Origin: Paraburkholderia humisilvae
Lineage (GTDB): Bacteria > Pseudomonadota > Gammaproteobacteria > Burkholderiales > Burkholderiaceae
Direction: 5' to 3'
DNA length: 64,000 bases
NCBI RefSeq assembly: GCF_902859855.1
Contig: NZ_CADIKH010000009.1
Span: 62,001-126,000, forward strand
Shown here: one piece after another, positions 50,501-59,189 of the stretch
How positions within the stretch are numbered: position 1 is the first letter of the stretch
How the letters are laid out: every line of letters begins with the position of its first letter
Notes under the pieces: generated by a model
Seen by the model: only the letters and a program-made list of their open reading frames with translations
Told to the model about the DNA's origin: nothing
The model's database searches: none
Made by a program: the position numbers and the translations under genes

Positions 50501-51415
50501 ATGATGGCGAGCGATCGTGGATTTCAACGCGACCGGGCGTATGTGCTGGTTGATGTGTTGCAGAGAGTAGAGCCGGATGCGGTTGCGGCTGCATTGCTGG
50601 CAGAGGCTCGAGAAATTTCCAGTACCAGGTCGGAATTCACCATGCTGGAGCAGTCAGATTATCTGACGCGCGTTGCTCGAGGCCTGAAGGACCCGAAGGT
50701 GCAGGAGCGAATCAAGGATCTTCGCGAGCAACGTGGCCGGGTGCATGATCACGAGCAGGCCGTCGAGAGTACGTGTGCCAAGATCGAGGCCGCCGCAGGG
50801 GCTCTATGGTCAATCCTTTTTAGACTCGCCGAGGTGACGCAGACTGGCGGATGGGACGCGCTTTTGCAGATCGGCCGCTCACGTGCGATGCCTCGCAATG
50901 TCAAGACGTCCACATTCGATATCGATCGCCTCCTCGCGGTATCCAGGCCTTACGCCGAGTGGAGCCCGGACACGCAGGACTATCTCGTCAAGGAACTGGC
51001 CACTGACGTCGCCGCTTACCGGGAACTGTTTGACGCCTTCACTGGCGGCGCGGAGTACGTGGAACAGTTCGAGCTGATTGTGCGCCCTGGGCAACTGTAC
51101 CGGCTCATGGAGTTGAACGAAAGCCGCGAAGAGTTGCATGCCAACGCACAGCAGCTGATCAAGAATCTGGATTCGCTGAAGAAGGAGATGGCTGATATCC
51201 GCGACCTCGGCCCGCACGTCGATCACTGGTGGCGCGATTTTCTCCTGGGGTTGAGGGGAGAACTGGTCGACGGCGAACTCAGTCAGGTGCTCGCGCAGTT
51301 CGTCCGCCCATTGGAGAAGCTCGAGGTTGGCATCCTGATCCAGGTCTCGGACAGGCTACTCAGCGGCGATCAGCAATTCATGGCGAGGCACAACGAGACA
51401 GTTTCCACAGGATGA
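50501..51415 (+). CDS. Hypothetical helical protein, 304 aa
   Basis: Two ATG codons in tandem after GAGGGG. Almost entirely helical with repeated charged heptads (about 60-100: LKDPKVQERIKDLREQRGRVHDHEQAVEST; about 200-235: ELHANAQQLIKNLDSLKKEMADI), so coiled coils are likely. No signal peptide. TTCGTGACAGGAA (50470-50482), a relative of the palindromic element, lies just upstream. Unknown function. Confidence 0.6.
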   Translation: MMASDRGFQRDRAYVLVDVLQRVEPDAVAAALLAEAREISSTRSEFTMLEQSDYLTRVARGLKDPKVQERIKDLREQRGRVHDHEQAVESTCAKIEAAAGALWSILFRLAEVTQTGGWDALLQIGRSRAMPRNVKTSTFDIDRLLAVSRPYAEWSPDTQDYLVKELATDVAAYRELFDAFTGGAEYVEQFELIVRPGQLYRLMELNESREELHANAQQLIKNLDSLKKEMADIRDLGPHVDHWWRDFLLGLRGELVDGELSQVLAQFVRPLEKLEVGILIQVSDRLLSGDQQFMARHNETVSTG

Positions 51416-51450
51416 CCTAGCCTCGTACGATGTTCAACGCAATACCTTAT

Positions 51451-51485
51451 CGCCCGCGCCCTTGAGCGCGGGCGATCGCGTTTTG
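51451..51485 (+). terminator. Rho-independent terminator
   Basis: CGCCCGCGC and GCGCGGGCG form a 9-bp stem (51451-51474) with a short loop, followed by ATCGCGTTTT. Similar to the one at 50409. Confidence 0.65.
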
Positions 51486-51554
51486 GGCTACCAAAGGGCT
51501 AGAAACAGGCAGTCCGATCAGTATCGTCAGGGCATCCAGTACACAGGAGGATGC

Positions 51555-52613
51555 ATGTCGACAGAAAACGGCCACTTCAATGGGGAAAACCCACAGCAAG
51601 ACAAGAATATCCCGGCCCAGGACGAAAGCGCGAGCGGGCAGGAGACCATCCCCGCACCGGCGGCGCGTGGGAAAGTCTCAGGTATAAGCGGGCAATTGGC
51701 CTGCGCGGCGGGCGCATTCATCGCAGTTGGCGTCGGAATGTATCTGTTCTCGGCAACCGGGCTGACCCCGATCCTTACGTTTTTACATGCAGTGTGGCAC
51801 GGGCTCGTGTGGAGCATCGGCGCGTTCTTCCCGGCTCTCGCGGCCGACATCCCGTGGCTTCCGACGCTCTGCATCGTGGGCGGTCTCGCCGCGTATTCTG
51901 GTTGCCGGTATGCGCGGAGTGGGGTGCACGAACGCGCGTTCGTCGGTCTGCTGGCGGTCCTTCTCGGCCTCGGCGTGATCTACCTGATTGGCGCTCCCGC
52001 AGGTATTGATCTCGAGGTCCTCTTCCGAAACGTGGCGATCATGGCGTTCGTGTTCTCTGTGGCGCTGAGCAAAGGGTTGAAGATCAGGCGGCCGCCCAAG
52101 TCCGAGAAAAGTTGCGGATGCGTGAGCCTGGTCGGGGCGGTCAGTGTGCTGACCTGCGCCGCGGCGATCATCCTGCAAGTTTTTCACTGGTTTGATGCGG
52201 CCGACAGCATGCCGGATGTTTCCCGCGAAGTGCAGGCGCAATACGGTGCCGAACTCGCGAGGATGGGGTTCGAGGATGTCAACCGTTCAGGGCAACAAGA
52301 CGGGGGTATCTGCAAGTCGCTCCATGTCGTGTTCCGGGACGGTACGGCGACAGACGTTGCTCCGGTAGATGTTTGGCCGACGGACCGGGCAGATCCGGAA
52401 TACAGCGACGCCGACTATTCTCACTGTCTTGCCCTACGGCTACGGGGCGGGAAGCTGACAATGATCGTTCCCGACCCGGGCCACAACGCGACGCGCGACG
52501 AGACACGCGCGGCCGTTCTCAACGCTGCGGACGCTACCATGGGCGTGATCCGGGCCCAGTATGCCGAGGTCGAGCACGACAAGGCCGTGGCGGACTCGTG
52601 GAAGCAGAAGTGA
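51555..52613 (+). CDS. Membrane protein with soluble C-terminal domain, 352 aa
   Basis: ATG after AGGAGG. Disordered polar first 45 residues, then five to six membrane helices (about 48-230), then a soluble domain of about 120 residues with cysteines (GGICKSLHVVF, YSHCLALRL) that probably faces the periplasm. No family recognised. Stop overlaps the next start (GTGA). Confidence 0.6.
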   Translation: MSTENGHFNGENPQQDKNIPAQDESASGQETIPAPAARGKVSGISGQLACAAGAFIAVGVGMYLFSATGLTPILTFLHAVWHGLVWSIGAFFPALAADIPWLPTLCIVGGLAAYSGCRYARSGVHERAFVGLLAVLLGLGVIYLIGAPAGIDLEVLFRNVAIMAFVFSVALSKGLKIRRPPKSEKSCGCVSLVGAVSVLTCAAAIILQVFHWFDAADSMPDVSREVQAQYGAELARMGFEDVNRSGQQDGGICKSLHVVFRDGTATDVAPVDVWPTDRADPEYSDADYSHCLALRLRGGKLTMIVPDPGHNATRDETRAAVLNAADATMGVIRAQYAEVEHDKAVADSWKQK

Positions 52614-52762
52614 CTCCCCCGAACGGACGAAGCAAAGAGCGCCCGCTGAGCTCGATCCGGCTCACATTCCTCAACGAATTAGCATCCCGGCGCGGCGCTC
52701 TATACGGCGGAGCGGCTGCCTTTGCTGTGAGCCTATGGCCCTTGCTGGCATGTTGTGAGTAG
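52610..52762 (+). CDS. Small single-span membrane protein, 50 aa
   Basis: GTG start overlaps the previous stop (GTGA), implying coupled translation. Basic N-terminus then one hydrophobic helix (YGGAAAFAVSLWPLLACC). The next 265 nt (52763-53027) hold nothing I can assign. Confidence 0.4.
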   Translation: MTPPNGRSKERPLSSIRLTFLNELASRRGALYGGAAAFAVSLWPLLACCE

Positions 52763-53027
52763 CAACCTACGCCGGCATCAACGGGCTCACGCGCGTTGGC
52801 TTCTGCGCGCTGGCTTCCCGGCGCACACGGCCGGCATGGATAAGGCTCGCGTTCTGGGACCATGAAGGTCGACGCGGAAGGATAGCAAGACCGGTATCAT
52901 GCTGCTCGCCGCAGGACGCGCCTGACTCCGGCGACGAAAGGGACTTGAAACCGGATTCGCCACCGATAAGATGACTTTACATACGACGCACCCTGCGTCC
53001 GGATAAACCACCTACGAGGACTCAAAC

Positions 53028-53387
53028 ATGATTCGAAAACTGCTTGTCGCTTCGATTTCCGCCGCTGTTCTGCTGAGCGTTACCGCTTGCGCCTTCACCC
53101 AAGGTGTCAAGCCGGACGCCAGCGTCAACACGAGCTTCGTGAAGGGCGTGAGTACGCTGAGCGACGTCGAAGCCAAGCTCGGGCAACCGATGAAGACGGT
53201 CACGAATTCGGACGGCTCGACCACGGTCACGTTCCACTACGGTGAAGCGCATCTGGGCGCTCTGGCTTTTGTCGGCGTCGCTGGCGCCACCGGGCAGGAC
53301 ATCATTACCGTCGTCAACTTCGACAAGCGCGGCAAATTCATCGCGCTCACGCAGGAAACGGACAACCGCAACACGTCGGGCCTATAA
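53028..53387 (+). CDS. SmpA/OmlA-like lipoprotein, 119 aa
   Basis: Signal peptide with lipobox VTAC (lipidated Cys21). The mature part contains FVKGVSTLSDVEAKLGQPMKTVTNSDGSTTVTF, the GxT..DV...LG.P pattern of BamE/SmpA/OmlA-type domains, and a C-terminal VNFDKRGKFIAL strand pair. Known family members are outer-membrane assembly or envelope proteins. It is a plasmid-type homologue rather than BamE itself. ATG preceded by GAGGAC. Confidence 0.7.
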   Translation: MIRKLLVASISAAVLLSVTACAFTQGVKPDASVNTSFVKGVSTLSDVEAKLGQPMKTVTNSDGSTTVTFHYGEAHLGALAFVGVAGATGQDIITVVNFDKRGKFIALTQETDNRNTSGL

Positions 53388-53745
53388 CCCAGCTGATCGC
53401 ATCACGCTGTTCCAGGACTGGCCCAGAGATCTCGCAGTAGCAGGTTTCCGGGCCGTTCTTTTATTTGCCCAACGATTTCGACGGCGCACAACGGCACTTG
53501 TCGCGCGGCGTAGTCTGCCCGTTCACAACGGTCGTCGGCGCTGTCCTGTCTTAAGCGCTCGGCGCCAGTATCAGGAGCCGCTGACCGTGCTCGCTGCCAA
53601 GGCAGCGCGCGATGCGGCCTTCAACATGGCGTCGTCTCGCGCAGATTCGTCACGCGCGGCTTCACTCAGCGCGATACAGCGCATCATCGGGCTAGGCAGA
53701 GCGGCCTGATGACGTTGTATCAGTTTTGTCCCCCGCTGATCGAGA
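53388..53745 (+). other. 358-nt stretch without a confident gene
   Basis: Open frames on both strands (including minus 53571-54347) are Arg/Ala-rich and lack ribosome-binding sites. A fragment reading AAKAARDAAFNMASSRADSSRAASLS may be a remnant. Leads into palindromic promoter copy 5. Confidence 0.35.
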
Positions 53746-53772
53746 TTCCTGACAGGAAATCCCTGGTATAAT
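53746..53772 (+). promoter_or_regulatory. Palindromic promoter, copy 5 (best copy)
   Basis: Perfect palindrome TTCCTGACAGGAA (53746-53758), 8 nt, perfect TATAAT (53767-53772). Transcription would start about 8 nt before leader element 4. Confidence 0.7.
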
Positions 53773-53788
53773 TCGCGCTGATTTAATC

Positions 53789-53933
53789 GGTAGCTGGACC
53801 GTACCCAGCCATTTTCCGGTCGTGTTGACGGCCGCGATCTCCCTGCACCGCAACCGGTGCGTTCCATCTTTATCGCCGCGGGATGCTGCTTCCCGCGTGG
53901 GGCGCTTCTCCGCTCGTTTCCAAGGAGTCGCGT
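53789..53933 (+). promoter_or_regulatory. Leader element 4, complete
   Basis: GGTAGCTGGACC...CCAGCC hairpin 16 nt after the -10 box, a variable region, then CCGCGGG...CCCGCGTGGGGCGCTTCTCCGC and GGAGTCGCG before the ATG at 53934. Confidence 0.65.
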
Positions 53934-54308
53934 ATGAATATACTGCCTTCTATCCAGAAGGAAGACCCGTTGCCTGATGTCGCATCCTGCCTTCCGCAGG
54001 TTGTGTTTCTCCCGGACGGCTACAACGGGCACACAGTGGCCTTTTTTGCTGAGCCAGTTGCGGTGGAGGGCGATGCTGTCAAGCTTCACTGCGCAGAGCC
54101 CGGCAAGGAGTATCTGATCGCGTGGCGTTGCAGGTTCGCCTTCGAGGCAGCGATCAAATCGCGGGAAGGCAGCGCGGAAGTCACGCTGGCGGAGAGCGGA
54201 ATCGCCGGCTGGCGGGGCACGAACGACGACGAGTATCAGATCTACGTCGAGTCGGCCAGGGCACTCGGTTGGGACATCAAGACATACGACGCATGGCTCA
54301 ATAGCTGA
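53934..54308 (+). CDS. Hypothetical protein, 124 aa
   Basis: ATG at the end of leader element 4, after AAGGAG. Beta-rich (PQVVFLPDGYNGHTVAFFAEPV; EYLIAWRCRFAFEAAIKSREG), with two Cys. Unknown function. Confidence 0.6.
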   Translation: MNILPSIQKEDPLPDVASCLPQVVFLPDGYNGHTVAFFAEPVAVEGDAVKLHCAEPGKEYLIAWRCRFAFEAAIKSREGSAEVTLAESGIAGWRGTNDDEYQIYVESARALGWDIKTYDAWLNS

Positions 54309-54320
54309 GCGTCGATCTTT

Positions 54321-54388
54321 CAACCCTGTGGGGGGCTCGCTCCCCATGAGGGTGTCTGCTCCTCACGCTTTCCGAAGAGGAGTTCAAG
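54321..54388 (+). promoter_or_regulatory. Leader element 5, 3' part
   Basis: CCCTGTGGGGGGCTCGCTCC and CCATGAGGG form hairpin 2, then TGTCTGCTCCTCACGC and GAAGAGGAG. No 5' hairpin. Lies between two genes of the same operon. Confidence 0.55.
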
Positions 54389-54842
54389 ATGTCAGTTCTT
54401 CTTTGCTCGAATGTCCACATCAGCGCGCTCGCGGCCTACGCCGTGCGCCACCGGATCGGCCTGCCACAACTGAACCTGGATTATCGGAGTGAGGCGACGG
54501 GTGTCTGGAGCGGGCGAGCTGTTCAAGGCAAACGTCAGGGTGGTCACCAGGCAATCTGGCAAGTGCGAAATCGGCATCTCGCACGCCTATCTGCCGCTCG
54601 TGACACTTCCTGAGCCGGTGGCAATCCTGAAGCTCTGCGAGGGGTACGAGTCCCAGATCGACGGACTCGTCGACTACCCGTCGTTGCATGCCGGCCAGAT
54701 CGTTTCGGCCATACGCACCAGGGCGATCCGGATGCTGCCTGGCTACCAGGCTGCGCCATGGTGTATCCCGGATCAGGCGGTTGGAAGCCCGCCGGATCTC
54801 GCAGGCGGCAGCGCGTCGCCTGCTTTGGTTGTTGTTCGCTAA
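54389..54842 (+). pseudogene. Frameshifted gene, about 150 codons
   Basis: The frame from the ATG at 54389 reads SVLLCSNVHISALAAYAVRH and QLNLDYRSEA naturally for about 38 codons. The natural sequence then continues one base over, in the frame open from 54489 to 54842 (ELFKANVRVVTRQSGKCEIG, and LVDYPSLHAGQIVSAIRTRA). The switch lies near 54490-54520 and needs one base to be skipped. The two parts look like one small protein with a start pattern I know from Burkholderiaceae plasmids. Either a true pseudogene, a sequencing error or programmed frameshifting; I see no slippery run. Confidence 0.55.
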
Positions 54843-54845
54843 CTC

Positions 54846-54902
54846 ATCGGGGATCAGACATCCCGGATGGGGTGTCTGTTCTTCGAACTACTCAGGAGCA
54901 GA
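54846..54902 (+). promoter_or_regulatory. Leader element 6, divergent
   Basis: CAGACATCCC and GGGGTGTCTG form a strong hairpin (54855-54878); GGAGCAG follows before the ATG. The stem sequence differs from other copies, but position and the end match. Confidence 0.5.
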
Positions 54903-55616
54903 ATGATGGGCTACAGCGGTACCCGAAATATCCCCGGCAAATCGGCAATGGAGATGTTGCGCCACGTCGATACCCACTATGCCGGGCAAAAGGTGGAAAA
55001 CGACACCGCAATCTACGAAATCCTGGACGGAAAGCCCGGCCGGGGCGGTCTCTGGTTCGTCGTGCGCATGACGAGCAAGGCCACCGGCGAAAGCTTCAAC
55101 TATGCCGAGTTCGTGATGATCTCTCGCGACAGGGTGGAGTTCTGCTGGAAGCCGACCTCGGAGTTCTCCGGCCCTCACGAAACGTCCATGCCCAGGTCGC
55201 TTTTCAATCAGCTCACGCCGATCGAAAAGATACCATTCAGTTCGGGGCGAAACCTGGAAAACGCCGCAGCGTGGCGTGATGCTCAGCGCAGGGCCTACGA
55301 GCAGAAGTCGCTCGCGAGTGCTGCGGCGCCGAACGTGGGAGACGTCATCGTGTTCCGCGATCCGATCGATTTCCAGAAAGGGAACGAGACCGTGACGACC
55401 CAGCGGTTTCGTGTCCAGGAGTGGGGGCGTGTCCGGCGCTTGACCCCGCTGCTCAGAGAGGGAGCGGCTGGGTTCAACGCCAGGCTGCGACGCTCGACCT
55501 GGGACGCCAACCCGTTCGAAGTGGAGGGCCGCCTCGCGGCAGTCGCACAGGGCGCTGAGGTGCCCGTTCCGTCGCCTGCTTTGCAGCGCCGGTTACAGCA
55601 GACGGCGCTGTTCTGA
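54903..55616 (+). CDS. DUF6927-like protein, 237 aa
   Basis: Tandem ATG codons after GGAGCAG. MGYSGTRNIPGKSAMEMLRH at the start, then FVVRMTSKATGESFNYAEFVMI, and an AAWRDAQRRAYEQK segment. This order is what I recall for DUF6927, a family from plasmids and phages with no known function. C-terminal 90 residues (about 145-237) are extra compared with the short forms I know. Confidence 0.5.
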   Translation: MMGYSGTRNIPGKSAMEMLRHVDTHYAGQKVENDTAIYEILDGKPGRGGLWFVVRMTSKATGESFNYAEFVMISRDRVEFCWKPTSEFSGPHETSMPRSLFNQLTPIEKIPFSSGRNLENAAAWRDAQRRAYEQKSLASAAAPNVGDVIVFRDPIDFQKGNETVTTQRFRVQEWGRVRRLTPLLREGAAGFNARLRRSTWDANPFEVEGRLAAVAQGAEVPVPSPALQRRLQQTALF

Positions 55617-55682
55617 CGCTCGAGTAGATCTTGTACGCTCAAGATGGTCCGGCAGCGTAAGCGTGCCGGGTTTGATGCCTAA

Positions 55683-55739
55683 CCCATGCGAGGAAATGCT
55701 CCCCGTGTGGGAGACGTCCTCGCTATCTTCGAAATAGCA
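55683..55739 (+). promoter_or_regulatory. Leader element 7, divergent
   Basis: CCCATGCGAGG...CTCCCCGTGTGGGAG resembles hairpin 2. The usual GGAGCAG end is replaced by TCGAAATAGCA before the ATG at 55740. The open frame that starts within it (ATG at 55686) is therefore not taken as coding there. Confidence 0.4.
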
Positions 55740-56033
55740 ATGAGCCTAAATCGCGAAAATGTAGTGTGGCCCAGCCGAAATGGTACCTGGAGTCGGGGAT
55801 TCTTTGACCACTACCACACGGGTGACGACCCGGAATGGGATGTTGAATACGACTACGACACCTTCACGTGGTGTTCGACGGGTCATCCGACAATGGAAGC
55901 TGCCTGCGCCGCATGGCGCGGGCCGAATCCGGGCGGAATCACCTCGTATGAAACGCCGAACGTCGAAACTGACAGACTCGACGCGATGGCCGAGAAGTAC
56001 CTGAGCGCCAGAAGTCAAGCAAAGCAACGCTAA
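55740..56033 (+). CDS. Hypothetical protein, 97 aa
   Basis: ATG at 55740 rather than 55686, because the upstream 54 nt look like a leader. Aromatic and acidic (TWSRGFFDHYHTGDDPEWDVEYDYDTFTWCS) with a short helical end. Unknown function. Confidence 0.5.
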   Translation: MSLNRENVVWPSRNGTWSRGFFDHYHTGDDPEWDVEYDYDTFTWCSTGHPTMEAACAAWRGPNPGGITSYETPNVETDRLDAMAEKYLSARSQAKQR

Positions 56034-56152
56034 GTTCGAGTGCCTTGTTGGGGTCAATATCGGAAACAGCCCGCCTGATCCTTCCTCGGGGCGATGGCGG
56101 GCTCGCTTTGAGGCCGTCACGTCCTGTGTGACAAGATGTCTGTGCTTTTATT

Positions 56153-56287
56153 GGTAGCTGGACCATAACCAGCACGATGCAGATCGCCGCATTTCCAGAT
56201 CGACCGGAAACCCCGGTTGTACACCCATGCGGGGCATTCCTTCCTGCTTGGAAAGTCTGCTTCGCGTATCTCTACAGGAGCAGCAAT
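56153..56287 (+). promoter_or_regulatory. Leader element 8, complete
   Basis: GGTAGCTGGACCATAACCAGC hairpin (56153-56173); CCCATGCGGGG...CCTGCTTGGG; GTCTGCTTCGCG...GGAGCAGC before the ATG at 56288. A dyad GTCAC...GTGAC (56116-56132) lies upstream in place of the TTCCTG palindrome. Confidence 0.65.
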
Positions 56288-57034
56288 ATGAGCGGTATGA
56301 AACTAGGTTTTGCGCAGACTACGGATCTCCTAAGGAAATCTACGGTTGCGAAGTTCAACGGGTTGTCTGGAAAGTTCGAAATCGAGTTTTGCGCTAACGC
56401 GTTCTGCGTGCGCAAGAACGGGATGGCGGAATACTCGTTCCAGGATGACGATCAGATGCCACGCGAAGGAAAGTTCGATGGAATTCGTCTGGAATTGGAG
56501 GATGCACAGGGCTTTACGTGTTCGTTCGAGTTCAGCGCTGTCGAGGTTGACTATCTGTCCAACGCAAGTGGCGAGGTAACTGGCCAGAGCAGGCTAGAAG
56601 TTATGGACGCGGACCTGGTCAAGATCCCGTTCGAGAATGGCCCTGGCGTTGTTCTGCCGTACCTGACGGAAATCCTCGGAGTGAAGCACGTGCAGGGCAA
56701 CCTCGAGATTGCATATCAGGATAGCTGCTGGGGCACGCATTCGAGTGATCTTGACCCGGAAGAGAAGGTGCGCGCCTACGGTAACGCGGCGATGGAGTTC
56801 CTCCGCGGCCGTGTCACTGGGAATGTTCTTCTGCTTCCGATCGACGAAGGCGATCAGGGCCGGTTAATCGTGCGCGTCGCAGTTCCTCTGGATGCCATTT
56901 CAGATCAGGACCACTGCAAGCGCAAGCTCAGGACGTTGTTCGGCACGTCGGCGTATCTGGTCGATGTCGAACAGTTCGGCGATAGCCAGGTCGAGGCGCA
57001 ACTCGCCGACGATGGGACCCGACAGATGACGTGA
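56288..57034 (+). CDS. Hypothetical protein, 248 aa
   Basis: ATG after GGAGCAGC of leader 8. Soluble, strand-rich, acidic (EIEFCANAFCVRKNGMAEYSFQDDD; GVVLPYLTEILGVKHVQGNLEIAYQDSCWG). No motif. Strong codon bias. Unknown function. Confidence 0.55.
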   Translation: MSGMKLGFAQTTDLLRKSTVAKFNGLSGKFEIEFCANAFCVRKNGMAEYSFQDDDQMPREGKFDGIRLELEDAQGFTCSFEFSAVEVDYLSNASGEVTGQSRLEVMDADLVKIPFENGPGVVLPYLTEILGVKHVQGNLEIAYQDSCWGTHSSDLDPEEKVRAYGNAAMEFLRGRVTGNVLLLPIDEGDQGRLIVRVAVPLDAISDQDHCKRKLRTLFGTSAYLVDVEQFGDSQVEAQLADDGTRQMT

Positions 57035-57184
57035 TTCGGGCGCAACTCCGCGCAAGTCTTCTCCCAGCATGTGCTCGAACCTGAGTGCGCCCGCGCCGCG
57101 GCCAGAGCCCGACAGCACCGAAGCCCCCGAGTCCTGACGCCCGTGGCGGGCTGCTATTCTGGTAACATTCTCGGCAGTTTCGAC

Positions 57185-57296
57185 GGCAGCTGGGCCGCTT
57201 TCCAGCCAGAAGCGGCTTTGCCGCCTTATCTCAACCCATATGCGGGGCATGTTCCCGCTTGGGATCCTGCTTCGTCCTTTGTGTCAGGAGCAGGAT
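57185..57296 (+). promoter_or_regulatory. Leader element 9, complete
   Basis: GGCAGCTGG...CCAGCC hairpin (57185-57208); CCCATATGCGGGG...CCCGCTTGGG; CCTGCTTCG...AGGAGCAGG before the ATG at 57297. A weak -10 TAACAT lies 16 nt upstream. Confidence 0.65.
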
Positions 57297-57944
57297 ATGC
57301 GTACCAACACGGCAGACACGGTCTCTGTCGATATCAAGGTTCCGGCGGAGATGTCGGAATTCTCTGAGGATCTGACCTTCAGCCCCCGCATGCGGGCTGT
57401 GCGCGTCGGACAATCCATCAAAGCCTGGCGTGTAGCAGACCAGACGTTCGAATCCGATCCGGCGACGCCGGACGCCATCGAGCAGACGGTGCTTTGCATG
57501 CTGGCTGACCTTCGCTTTCTGTGCGACGAACATGGGCTCGATTTCGCTCGAATTGACCGAATGGCCTATGGCGAATACACGATGGTGAAGGACGAAGCTC
57601 GTCGCGAGGCGAAGCAAACTGAATCCGCGGCGGCCAATGCACCTTCGGCATCGCTCAAGAAGCAGGTGCTGGGGATGTATAGCTACGCCGAGGAGGTTTC
57701 TCCCTTGGATGGGTTTCAGTATCTCGCCGGCTTCGTAAGGGCTACCGCTGGTTCGAAGGGGACAGGTATCTTCATCGTCAACGGGATACTGAATCGCCCG
57801 ACCTACAAGAAGCTGCTCGAGGAAGCGCATACCGCGCAGTTGCGGGTCGATTGCGTCGTCGTGTACGGCGAGATCGCAACCTACACCGGCGCTGGCATCA
57901 GTTTCACTAAGTTCGAAGAGCTTCCCGGCCTGGACCGGGGATGA
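57297..57944 (+). CDS. Hypothetical protein, 215 aa
   Basis: ATG at 57297 after GGAGCAGG. First third strand-rich (SVDIKVPAEMSEFSEDLTF), middle helical and charged (about 85-125), end alpha/beta (GTGIFIVNGILNRPTYKKLLEEAH; VDCVVVYGEIATYTGAGISF). Stop overlaps the in-frame upstream region of the next gene. Unknown function. Confidence 0.55.
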   Translation: MRTNTADTVSVDIKVPAEMSEFSEDLTFSPRMRAVRVGQSIKAWRVADQTFESDPATPDAIEQTVLCMLADLRFLCDEHGLDFARIDRMAYGEYTMVKDEARREAKQTESAAANAPSASLKKQVLGMYSYAEEVSPLDGFQYLAGFVRATAGSKGTGIFIVNGILNRPTYKKLLEEAHTAQLRVDCVVVYGEIATYTGAGISFTKFEELPGLDRG

Positions 57945-57976
57945 GCTTCGTCGTGTTCAATCCCGAAAGGAGGGGT

Positions 57977-58336
57977 ATGCAGACACAAGCAAAACCGAAA
58001 CCGTTTCGGGAACTGACCGGGCTTGCCTTCGCGTCAGGGTTGATCGTGATGTTGCCGTTTTTTCCGGGCATGTTCCGCATTCTGTTCCTCAGCATCAACG
58101 TCGTCGCCTTCGTCATGTTTGTTGAAGACAAACGCCGGGCTGTGGAGCGGGAGAAGCGCATCAAGGAGGCATGGCTACACCTTGTCACCCTTGCGGGTGG
58201 TTTCGTGGGCGCCCAGCTGGGCAGGGCTACGGTGAGGCACAAGACGCTGAAGCCGGCATTCGATGGCGTCTTCTGTGTCGCGTGGCTCCTGTGGCTCGTG
58301 GCATGCGTTCTCTACTGGCTCTACGTCAGGAGATGA
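57977..58336 (+). CDS. DUF1294 membrane protein, 119 aa
   Basis: ATG at 57977 with an AGGAGG ribosome-binding site; another in-frame ATG at 57941 overlaps the previous stop. Seen: membrane helix pair (about 14-45), then MFVEDKRRAVEREKRIKEAWLHLVTLAGGFVGAQLGRATVRHKTLKPAF, and a final membrane helix. The D(K)RRA..-R-I.E..L...A.-GG..GA..G....RHKT-K..F pattern is that of DUF1294, whose function is unknown. The N-terminal membrane part is consistent with full length. Confidence 0.8.
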   Translation: MQTQAKPKPFRELTGLAFASGLIVMLPFFPGMFRILFLSINVVAFVMFVEDKRRAVEREKRIKEAWLHLVTLAGGFVGAQLGRATVRHKTLKPAFDGVFCVAWLLWLVACVLYWLYVRR

Positions 58337-58396
58337 CGACAATCGATACCGGTCGATGGCGGGTTTCCGCTGTCGCCCGGGATCGGGAATTGGTCT

Positions 58397-58484
58397 TAGG
58401 CTGGTTCGGTCCAGCATTTTCAAACCCGTGCGGGGCATCTCAGTCCGCGGTGGGCTGTGTGCTTCGCGGTTCAATGGAGCACAC
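58397..58484 (+). promoter_or_regulatory. Leader element 10, complete
   Basis: GGCTGG...CCAGC hairpin (about 58399-58415); CCCGTGCGGGG...CCGCGGTGGG; TGTGCTTCGCG...GGAGCACA before the ATG at 58485. Here hairpin 3 has arms TGTGCT/AGCACA, a compensating change relative to TCTGCT/AGCAGA. Confidence 0.7.
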
Positions 58485-58895
58485 ATGAAAGAGCAAGATT
58501 GTCAGATGCGTGACAGGAAACCGCCGGAAGTTCACGTCGCGATGACCGATGTGGAGGTCCTGGAGGGCGCTGAACGAATGGCTCGCGTCCTGTTGAAGGC
58601 GTGGGGTTTTGAATTCTCGGGCGACGCAGTTCGGAATAGCGAGAACCCTCGCGCGATCTCGGCCTGGAACGTCGTTTCCACGATGCTTGAAGAGTACAAC
58701 GGCACTGACTTGTCTAGCGCAGTTGAGTCCGTCGAACACGATGTGAAGCAGGTTCAAGCGGAGCCGGTGGCCAACGTCTCGGCCCCAGGCGCGGCGCAGC
58801 TTCTGCGCAACGCCCTCCGTTTCAACGAGCTTGGAAAACGCCGTGAGTCGGCCGAGGCCATCTCAGCCGCGATTGGCATGCTCGAGCGCAAGTAG
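58485..58895 (+). CDS. Hypothetical protein, 136 aa
   Basis: ATG after GGAGCACAC of leader 10. Helical, acidic N-terminal half (DVEVLEGAERMARVLLKAWGFEF) and a C-terminal amphipathic repeat-like stretch (LLRNALRFNELGKRRESAEAISAAIGMLERK, TPR-like in spacing). Unknown function. Confidence 0.55.
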   Translation: MKEQDCQMRDRKPPEVHVAMTDVEVLEGAERMARVLLKAWGFEFSGDAVRNSENPRAISAWNVVSTMLEEYNGTDLSSAVESVEHDVKQVQAEPVANVSAPGAAQLLRNALRFNELGKRRESAEAISAAIGMLERK

Positions 58896-59013
58896 TCGGC
58901 TCAGTATCCCTATTGCCCTAGAGGGTCGAAAGGCCATGCAACCCGCCCGCCGTGTGCTTCCGATGTTTTGGGAAGTGCCGACGGGCATATTATTGAGGCT
59001 TGTGGTGGGAACA

Positions 59014-59040
59014 TTCCTGTCAGGAAGTCTGCGGCAGAAT
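59014..59040 (+). promoter_or_regulatory. Palindromic promoter, copy 6
   Basis: Perfect palindrome TTCCTGTCAGGAA (59014-59026), 8 nt, CAGAAT (59035-59040). Followed by leader element 11. Confidence 0.6.
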
Positions 59041-59057
59041 AGGGTTCGGTTTCCATC

Positions 59058-59189
59058 GGTAGCTGGTCCAAACTAGCCTTGCGGTGCAGTCGGGCCGCTG
59101 TCACCTTTCGCCATCTGGTGATTCTCAACCCATGCGGGGCATCTCAGTCCCCGATGGGGCTGGGTGCTTCGCGATTCAACGGAGCATCC
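59058..59189 (+). promoter_or_regulatory. Leader element 11, complete
   Basis: GGTAGCTGG and CTAGCC hairpin (59058-59078; a G-U pair replaces G-C); CCCATGCGGGG...CCCCGATGGGG; GGTGCTTCGCG...GGAGCATCC before the ATG at 59190. Confidence 0.65.
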
